Positions 56,578-64,000 of a stretch of DNA of 64,000 nucleotides are shown here, piece after piece. The notes beneath the pieces are model-generated. The model did no database searches and had not been told where the DNA came from. It saw nothing but the letters and a program-made list of their open reading frames with translations. Position 1 is the stretch's first letter, and each line of letters opens with the position of its first letter. This DNA comes from Amphimedon queenslandica (lineage: Eukaryota; Porifera; Demospongiae; Haplosclerida; Niphatidae). The stretch spans positions 47,435-111,434 of the forward strand of contig NW_003546509.1 of the NCBI RefSeq assembly GCF_000090795.2, written 5' to 3'. The translations under genes were made by a program, and so were the position numbers.

Positions 56578-58787
56578 CTATGTTGCACTTATTCCCTTAA
56601 AATTGATTTCATTGATTTCATCATAAATTTCTTCAATATCTGTGTAGCATGTTTCTTGATAAATGGTGTCAACAGTAGCATAGGTATCATCTTCAATATC
56701 TTTTACAGTAGCTTCTTTTACAGTTTTGTTCTTGTTTTTCCTCTTGAAAAAGCAGGCAACGGCAGTAATGAGCAATCCAAGCACAAGGATCAAAACAACA
56801 ATAATGGTTCCAACAGATATGCTTAGGGGAAGTATCATTGTTGAAAAGTTTAATCCAGAAGAAGCAGGAGTTGTTGTCAGAGCCATAGAAGAACTGTGAC
56901 TTTTTGAAGCCATGGAAGAAACAGGAATGCTTGATGAGGATTTAGAAATTGGATCAATAATGTTTAATGAACTGGTATACACTTGAATTGCAGTGGTTGA
57001 TAAAGTGGTGGGTGAAGGAATAGGAGAGCCTGTTATGATGGAATTGAATGTGGCTTGGGTTACAGATGCAGTTGAAGTAGGCAGAATAGTATATTCAAAA
57101 GCAGAATTAGTAACTATAAAAACAGTAAAAAATGAATTATTATAAGTTGTTAGATCATAGATATTAGAGACTACGTATCCTAATTAGGTTATCCTAATTA
57201 GACTACGTATCCTAATTAGGTTACATAATCTCTATTATCTATGGTTAGATGAATTTAGCTATGAATACGATGCATGTTTCATATTTGTAACAAACTTCAA
57301 GACAAAGATATAAATATTATAACAGAGTTTATCACAATAGGAACTAAATCCACTATAACACCCCAGTGAGGGATGTATAAATGTGATATATCTCTCACTG
57401 GGGTGTTATAGCATGTACTTATTAATACCATAATTATTAGATGATATAGATCTATCATTAGTTTTTGTACTTGATGTATCAGAACTCTTCATGTGGCTTG
57501 ATGTGGCAATCAAATGACTTGTTGCATCAGAAGTTTTAATGCTTGATGTAAACGAATGACTAGATCTAGTTATGGTACCTATAATTATATAATGATTAAT
57601 ATGTTCTATAGTAATAATAGGTATTTACCATATTCAACAGTAACTAATGGAAAATCATTGTATAAAACAGTTGAAAAAGCAGTGTTTCTAGTAGATAAAG
57701 GTTGATTAGTTTGAACACGCAGATTAACTGGTCCACTTAAATGTTGCTCATAAAGCACTGACACACTCAAATAAAACTGAGGAACATAAACACCAAACAT
57801 TTCATTTTCATGAAATACAAGTGGATTCCGAGGGATGTACTCATAAAGATTAGTACCAATCTTTGTTCCAGTAGTCACTGAACTAAACCTGGTCTTAATG
57901 TAGCTCCTTGGTCCTATTTGGTGCCATATTTGAAACTCGAGTGGCCGAAACCCTGATCTACGAATTGCACCAAATATCCATTTGTTGATGGTTCCATTAC
58001 AGGAGAAGATCATATCAGGATATAAATATTGATATCCATAAAACATTTGCTGTGGTCTACGAATTTTAAAGATATTTTCACGAACAACTGAAGCAGTGAT
58101 TGAGTTTGAACTCCTAACACAGTACCCATCTATTCATAAAATAATAATAGGCTTGATTCAAATAATTTATTACCTGTTATTGGATGTACTAAAATAAATT
58201 TGTCAGTAGCATCAGAGACCGATGAAGAAAATTGAGTAGAACTAAGAGCCATTTCTTGACTGCTCATAAATGAAATGCCTGAACGAGCCAAATAATTAAT
58301 TGTGACTGCACTGTAGTCGCTTGATGGCTGTGATACAGCTAACAGGTCTCCATTTATTATTGATAGAGGAGGAATGAGTTGATATTCAAAGACTCCACTA
58401 GTGCTCACATTTGAAGTAGAATAATAGATATGCCTTGTACTACCAGACATAGCATTATAATAATTCCCACTACGTCTATAGACATTTACACTAGGATAGA
58501 GACTACGGGTATTAGTAGCTGTATGCACATCAATGCCTAGGAGAAGACTGGTAATGGTAGTACTTGAACAATTGAACTCGTATTCCAGTAAAGCTCTTTG
58601 GCGCCTCATAGGATTTATTTCTACATTTGTTGTACTCTTGATATTTTGTGCATTATGTGATACCAGAGATAAGTCCATGAACCTATCACAATTTTCTATG
58701 AAAAAAGAAAATTACAGCATTAACAATGTGACAATTACTTGAAGAGCCTGCAGAAATAAAAAGAAGAAATAACAGAAGTAAGATCAT
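56578..58787 (-). CDS. Type I membrane receptor with mucin-like stalk and tyrosine-motif tail
   Basis: Start at 58787 with signal peptide MILLLLFLLFISAG, spliced (GTAATT...CATAG) to NCDRFMDLSLVSHNAQ. The ectodomain has two similar beta-rich modules on two large exons (about 58692-58175 and 58130-57640): RALLEYEFNCSSTTITSLLLG...NVYRRSG and QYLYPDMIFSCNGTINKWIFG...FQIWHQIG. The shared 'F-CNG-I--W-FG' pattern suggests duplication. A Ser/Thr-rich stalk follows, then a transmembrane helix (IIVVLILVLGLLITAVACFF) and stop-transfer KRKNKNK. The tail has YATV, YTDI and YDEI in a short acidic stretch, plausible SH2-docking sites. The family is unknown to me; similar two-module ectodomain receptors are expected in sponges but I cannot name one. 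Stop at 56580-56578. Confidence 0.78.
57156..57243. repeat. Small fold-back element
   Basis: CATAGATATTAGAGA... inverted as ...TCTCTATTATCTATG. The middle carries two direct copies of CTACGTATCCTAATTAGGTT. Intronic in the receptor gene. Confidence 0.75.
57353..57411. repeat. Perfect 18-bp inverted repeat (hairpin)
   Basis: CTATAACACCCCAGTGAG (57353-57370) is exactly inverted at 57394-57411 around a 23-base loop. Intronic. Either a young MITE or a structured RNA element in the pre-mRNA. Confidence 0.85.
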
Positions 58788-59244
58788 CTTCTATCATCCC
58801 CACAAGAACTATACTATAGTTAGTAATGTACTTTTAGGAATTCACACTAATTTATACTTTAAAAGAATTGAGGACATAAAGTTAAAACCTAAAATGTAAA
58901 AAATATATATATATATAATTTGATTTTTAAAAGGATAATACAGTTGGCCTATTCAATTTTAGCCTAAAGAAGAGTCATCATGTAGATCTAGAGCTATATA
59001 TGTGCATAATGTGACTAGTGATTAATAACTCAGTGAGTTAGACAACACACTGCCATAAATTAAACAAGAGCACTCCTGTCATGAATACTGTACATAGATA
59101 CTGTATATGCCGTATTTATTCTATGCAAAGTATGTCATACCATATTTGGTCATACATGTAAACATGTATAAAATCGTCACTGCGCGAGTGCGCGCACGTG
59201 CTTTAACCACGCCCTGAGAACTGTATAAGCTAGACAGTACAGTA
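58788..59244. promoter_or_regulatory. Divergent promoter region, receptor / EGF gene
   Basis: Upstream of the EGF gene: TATAAAA at 59167-59173 (78 bp before the ATG), a GC-rich stretch with CACGTG at 59195-59200 (E-box), and ACCACGCC at 59206-59213. The GC-rich block stands out from its AT-rich flanks. The left 370 bp, up to the receptor start, show no other feature. Confidence 0.55.
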
Positions 59245-62200
59245 ATGGATCACTTGAAAGTATCATTGCTACTCTTCCTTTTGTATTTCATTGCAATAAA
59301 GAATGTACAAGGATTTAACCCAAAGTAAGAATATACCCTAAAAATAGACTAAGTTAATGACAATTCTTCCACTGTAGTCTCAACCTCTGCTATGAAACAA
59401 GGTACCAAAAGGTATCTGTTTCTGTTGCCTCTACTGTATATCAACAACAGTACTACAGAACATGCAATTGGTGGGGCAGGTGTAGAACAAGAAGTAGAAC
59501 AGTGTAAGAAGCAAGCATACATCTCATACTCTCAGTCATGAGTTGTATCAGCGACAGACATAAGTTCATGCAACGAGTAGAATTACATATAATTGTAAAC
59601 TGAGATCTTAATTAAGCATTTGTTTAAAATATTTAGAGTAAGAGCATGGGAACTGACATGATTTAAGTATAGATCTATGATTTAATAGAGCCCCTTCCAT
59701 TAATCCTCTAATCTTTTATGATAAATAAAAGGTAGGGATTGAATTAATGGAGTACCCAAGAGTATTCTTTTTACATTTCTTCTTGGTTAAATTATTGGGG
59801 ACATGGATTTATGATAACTATATATATTTTATGTAGGAGTACAACAGTGTATAACACAGGATATCAAAACCAGGCATACCCAGTTATTGTTTGTTGTACA
59901 GGCTATGTAGGATACTTTCCATACTGTACACGTAAGACAACACAGTTTTTTTACTGCAAGTTCAGTCTTTTATAGCAAGCTGTTCTGGTACCTGTGAGGC
60001 TAACTGTGCTACTTGTGCTTCACCAAATGTTTGCAGTTCCTGTAATCCTGGTTGGTATAATACTACGACTTGCTGTACAGGTATAAATCATGTGCTAAAT
60101 TGCATGTGCATAAAAAATTAAGCTTAGTGCATTTTATAGTAGCTAAATTCACAACTCAATTCTATATATATAAGTAGTCTATTTATCTTGTGCCATGTCC
60201 CAACTGTGAGGCAGGTGACCAATAGTAATATCAGTCCAATTCAAAGTTTTTCAATTTTTTAGACATCAATGAGTGCTTAAGTTATAATGGAGGGTGTGAA
60301 TATCAGTGTACTAATAATCAGGGAAGCTATAAATGTTCTTGTCCTACTGGTTTTAATTTGTATGATTCAACTGGATGTAAAGGTATATTACAGTAGAGCT
60401 TTTTGATGTATTAAACTTAATAAATATAGATAAGAATGAATGTGCAAGTAATAAAGGTGGCTGTGATCAGAATTGTCACAATACTGCTGGAACCTATTCC
60501 TGTAGCTGTAATTCAGGGTATAGTCTTGCCAGCAATGGTCATTCATGCACAGGTAATGTGCCAATACATTTAAAATCTGTCAATATTTGCTCATTGTGAT
60601 TTCATCATGCATGAAGAATAATTTGATTCATTTTATGAAATAGCATTCATGACTTTGTTGTTGCAATATTTAATGAAATTCATGTTATTGAAATGTCATG
60701 CCATTACATACTTTTAATTCATGATTTTACGAATCACATTACAAAGTTATGTATTGTTATTTATGACCATTTTTGTAATGCTAACATTAATGGTATTTTT
60801 GTAGATATTAATGAATGCACTGCTGGTACTGATAGCTGCCCTGATGATCATTACTGTCATAATGAAATTGGTAGTTATAATTGTAGCTGTAGGACTGGCT
60901 ATGAGCTTCTACTTAATGGAATAACATGCCGAGGTTTACAACACCTTTTAATGATACTGTCTTAATATTTTTAATTTAAAGAAATTAATGAGTGCACTGA
61001 ACAACACAATGGAGGTTGTGATCAAACTTGCATTAATACACCAGGCAGTCGAACATGTCAATGCAATACTGGTTACACACTAAATTCAAATGGATATGAT
61101 TGTGATAGTAAGCTCTTTCATTCTATTGTATGTTAATTCAGTGAATGATACAGATATCAATGAGTGTCTCAATGGATCAAGTGGATGTGCTCAAGTTTGC
61201 CATGACACTGATGGTTCATTTTCCTGTTCTTGCAATGATGGATACACACTGGGTAGTAACGGAAAGAGTTGTACTGGTAAACCTACAAAATAAATTACTT
61301 AATGATTAAATCAATTATGATTTAGATATTAATGAATGTGATGATAACAATGGAGGCTGTGAACACAATTGTAAGAACACAATTGGTAGCTTTGAATGTT
61401 CTTGCAACACTGGATATTTGGCCTCTGGACATCATTGCTCTGGTACTAATAATGACTACTATTAATAGTTTATATGATACAAATTTATCACAGATATTGA
61501 TGAGTGTAGCACTAGCAATGGTGGTTGTAGTGACACATGCATCAATACAGTTGGAAGTTATTACTGTAGCTGTAATACTGGCTATACCCTTCATCAAAAT
61601 GGAAAAACTTGTCAAGGTATGTGATAAAATACTCCAAAAAATTACTTTGTGTACTCTGATATCAAGAAAACAATGAGTGTCTGACTAATAATGGTGGCTG
61701 TACTCAAGTATGTACTAATACTGCTGGTAGTTACAACTGTAGCTGCAATACTGGTTACTATCTGTCTGGTAATGGAAAAACATGCAATGGTAAGCCTATC
61801 TAATACTCAATAGTGACAGCCAGTTCTTTTGGATAGACATCAATGAATGTGCAACTAACAACGGAGGTTGTGGACAAGTGTGTACTAATACTGTTGGAAG
61901 CTATACTTGCTCTTGTCATACTGGTTATACATTAAACAGCAATCAGAAAAGCTGTACTGGTATGATGCTATTTGCTCTAACTAGTCATCATTAAGCTTAT
62001 AGATACTGTTGAATGTAATTCCAACAATGGAGGCTGTGAAGATAACTGTGTGAATACAGCTGGCAGTTATTACTGTACGTGTAATGCTGGTTTTAGTCTC
62101 AACAGTGACCAACGAAATTGTGACAGTATGTAACATTAAGATAATAATGCCACAAAATTTTTATACATAGATATCAATGAGTGTAATCAAGGTAATGGTG

Positions 62201-64000
62201 GATGTGAACACACTTGCACTGACACTGTTGGAAGCTTCAGTTGTTCTTGTAATTCTGGATACCAGCTAACAGCAGGAGGACATTGTTCAGGTAAAATATA
62301 AACTACTTTCAATGACGTAATTGGATTATGTAAATGTATATTTAAAATTTAGATAAGAATGAGTGTAATTCTAACAATGGAGGGTGTGATCATACTTGTG
62401 TGAATACAGTTGGTAGTTATGTTTGTCAGTGTAATTCAAGCTACACACTGAGTATCAGTGACCATCATAGTTGCATAGGTAAGACATTAATGAGTTACAT
62501 TTGTAGTTTTGAAATTTGTATTAGATAATAATGAATGTAATACAAACAATGGGGGTTGTGAACACACCTGTACTAATGCTCCTGGTAGCTACACATGCTC
62601 CTGTAATACTGGCTACTCACTTGATCTTGATGATAGAGGATGTTCACGTAATGATATTAAAACTATATACTTGCATTAATATTATCATTTTTGCTATAGC
62701 TGTTTGTGATGATTCCTGCCATCATTGTATCACATGTGATACTCCTAATTCATGCACTTGTATTAATGGATGGACCGGCAGTAACTGCTGCACAGGTATT
62801 GCATGACCTCTCGTGTTATATACTATTTATAGAAACAGTTGCTACTGTAGTTGTTCCTATAAATAGCATGATGACCTGAGGTCGCTCTCATTACATGAAT
62901 TTAATTACAATTGTGCACAAATATGTAATTGATTACTAGGCATTTTGGTCACTTTACCTTTTTTAGATATCAATGAATGTCTGACTAATAATGGTGGTTG
63001 TGCTCACAACTGTACTAATTATAATGGTACCTATGGATGTTCCTGTGCTACAGGATACACACTGAGTGCTAATGGAAAGTCATGCACTGGTTAGTGAATA
63101 CAATACATTAGTTCATTAATAATTTACTGAATAAATTAGACAATAATGAGTGTTCAAGTGATGATACTAATGAGTGCAATCAAATATGCAGTAACACTCC
63201 TGGATCATATGTATGCTACTGTAACACTGGTTATGAATTGGGACTGGATGATAGAACTTGTGTTGGTGAGTAATAAATACTTTAGTACTTAATTGCAGTA
63301 TCTTGTTACTCAAAGATACTAATGAATGTGATGAGAATAATGGAGGATGTGCTCATATATGCAGTAATACAGTTGGCAGTTATGGATGCTCATGTCGTAC
63401 TGGATATACACTGGATACTGATAATCATGCTTGTAATGGTAAGGACATCCTTTTAAAGCTGTTGATTGTATGCTACTATTGTCATAGATAATGATGAGTG
63501 CTCCTCTCAAACTGATGATTGTGATCATTCATGCTTTAACACTAATGGTAGTTATGTGTGTGATTGTAATGTTGGATATGTACTTGATACTGATGGATCA
63601 ACCTGTATTGGTTAGTATCATGACTAATTTACTATTAGTAATTGTTGTTACAATAGATGATGATGAGTGCTCAAGCAACAATGGAGGGTGTGAACAACAA
63701 TGTAACAACACTGTTGGAAGTTATACTTGCAATTGTATTACTGGGTACACACTAGATGATGATGGATTAGGATGTTCAGGTATAATTCATTTAAATAAAT
63801 ACTGTTACAATGTATAACTGTAGATCATAATGAATGTGTTACTAATTCTGATGCCTGTGAACAGCACTGTCACAACTCACATAGTTCTTACTACTGTACA
63901 TGTATGAATGGATACAGACTAGACACTGATGGGAGATCTTGCAATGGTTGAGTTAAATTAATGTATTAAGTATATAATTTCTAATGTCCAAATAGATATT
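59245..64000 (+). CDS. EMI domain + many calcium-binding EGF domains, secreted protein (continues past right edge)
   Basis: Start [20 protein letters not shown] (signal peptide, ends near VQG). Exons 2-3 encode a cysteine-rich EMI-like module ([15 protein letters not shown]...[10 protein letters not shown]...[10 protein letters not shown]). Next is a tenascin-like half EGF ([21 protein letters not shown]). From 60262 every exon encodes exactly one calcium-binding EGF domain beginning D-I/N-N-E-C, all with phase-1 boundaries: 19 complete by 63953 and a twentieth starting at about 63996. Most carry the Asp/Asn hydroxylation consensus (CxNxxxxYxC). One non-calcium module ([17 protein letters not shown], about 62700) resembles the half EGF near the N terminus. 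Typical of fibrillin/MEGF-like extracellular matrix or phagocytic receptors; which one depends on the missing C terminus. Confidence 0.88.
60262..63953 (+). repeat. Tandem array of one-exon cbEGF modules (about 165-180 bp period)
   Basis: Nineteen symmetrical phase-1 exons of about 120 bp, separated by introns mostly of 40-60 bp. The regular spacing is produced by repeated exon duplication. Confidence 0.85.
62823..62866. repeat. Short inverted repeat in an EGF-gene intron
   Basis: CTATTTATAGAAACAGT is followed by an imperfect inverse ending TGTTCCTATAAATAG. Lies in one of the few longer introns of the array. Confidence 0.55.

Noticed and set aside
60262-63953. Regularly spaced repeats resembling a CRISPR array
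   Set aside because: The repeated parts are EGF-coding exons with conserved cysteines and the spacers are introns with GT-AG ends; this is a eukaryotic gene.
1-64000. tRNA, rRNA or snRNA genes
   Set aside because: I looked for A/B-box-like and GTTCGAATC-type words and conserved snRNA starts on both strands and found none I could support by eye; a covariance-model scan would be decisive.
1-64000. Retroviral, LTR or other virus-like insertions
   Set aside because: No reverse transcriptase, integrase, capsid or envelope motifs and no long terminal repeats were recognised; mobile sequence here is limited to short fold-back elements and the 186-bp repeat.

Overview
The window is animal nuclear DNA from a compact, AT-rich, intron-rich genome. 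Introns are mostly 40-150 bp with GT-AG ends, intergenic gaps are often only 100-500 bp, and neighbouring genes often face each other head to head. The gene content (SRCR receptor, EMI/EGF protein, several Death-domain and ROCO proteins, GATOR1 subunit DEPDC5) and the many (TACATG)n tracts fit a demosponge such as Amphimedon queenslandica. That species assignment is inference; the metazoan origin is clear.

Layout. 0-1.7 kb: the 5' part of a secreted or membrane SRCR receptor gene (minus). 2.1-5.9 kb: a head-to-head pair of iduronate-2-sulfatase-like genes, the plus copy disturbed near its N terminus. 5.9-7.1 kb: copies of a 186-bp tandem repeat. 7.1-9.8 kb (minus): a proline-repeat/leucine-rich protein of uncertain family. 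9.8-16.3 kb (plus): a Death domain, a helical linker domain, a coiled coil and a SAMHD1-type domain whose HD dyad is replaced; a 399-base assembly gap lies in an intron. 16.5-23.6 kb (minus): an AidB/ACDH-11-type acyl-CoA dehydrogenase, with a decayed P-loop ATPase between two copies of one of its exons. 24.3-33.6 kb (minus): three consecutive Death-domain genes, namely four ubiquitin-like domains plus Death, a Death/Roc-COR GTPase, and a second Roc-COR protein whose GTPase motifs have degenerated. 33.8-47.8 kb (plus): DEPDC5, with introns full of TACATG repeats and fold-back elements. 47.8-50.2 kb (minus): a proline-rich multi-pass membrane protein. 50.7-56.2 kb (plus): a KIF13-like tail with CAP-Gly but no motor. 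56.6-58.8 kb (minus): a type I membrane receptor with tyrosine motifs in its tail. 59.2-64 kb (plus): an EMI protein with at least 19 calcium-binding EGF domains, one per exon, running off the window.

The strongest theme is 9.8-33.6 kb: four Death-fold genes in about 24 kb, two carrying apparent pseudo-enzyme domains (a SAMHD1-like HD domain without the HD pair; a Roc domain without P-loop lysine and switch-II motif). This looks like a lineage-specific signalling neighbourhood, plausibly in innate immunity or cell death, where enzyme folds serve as sensors or scaffolds. The function is inference; motif losses and domain order are read directly from the sequence.
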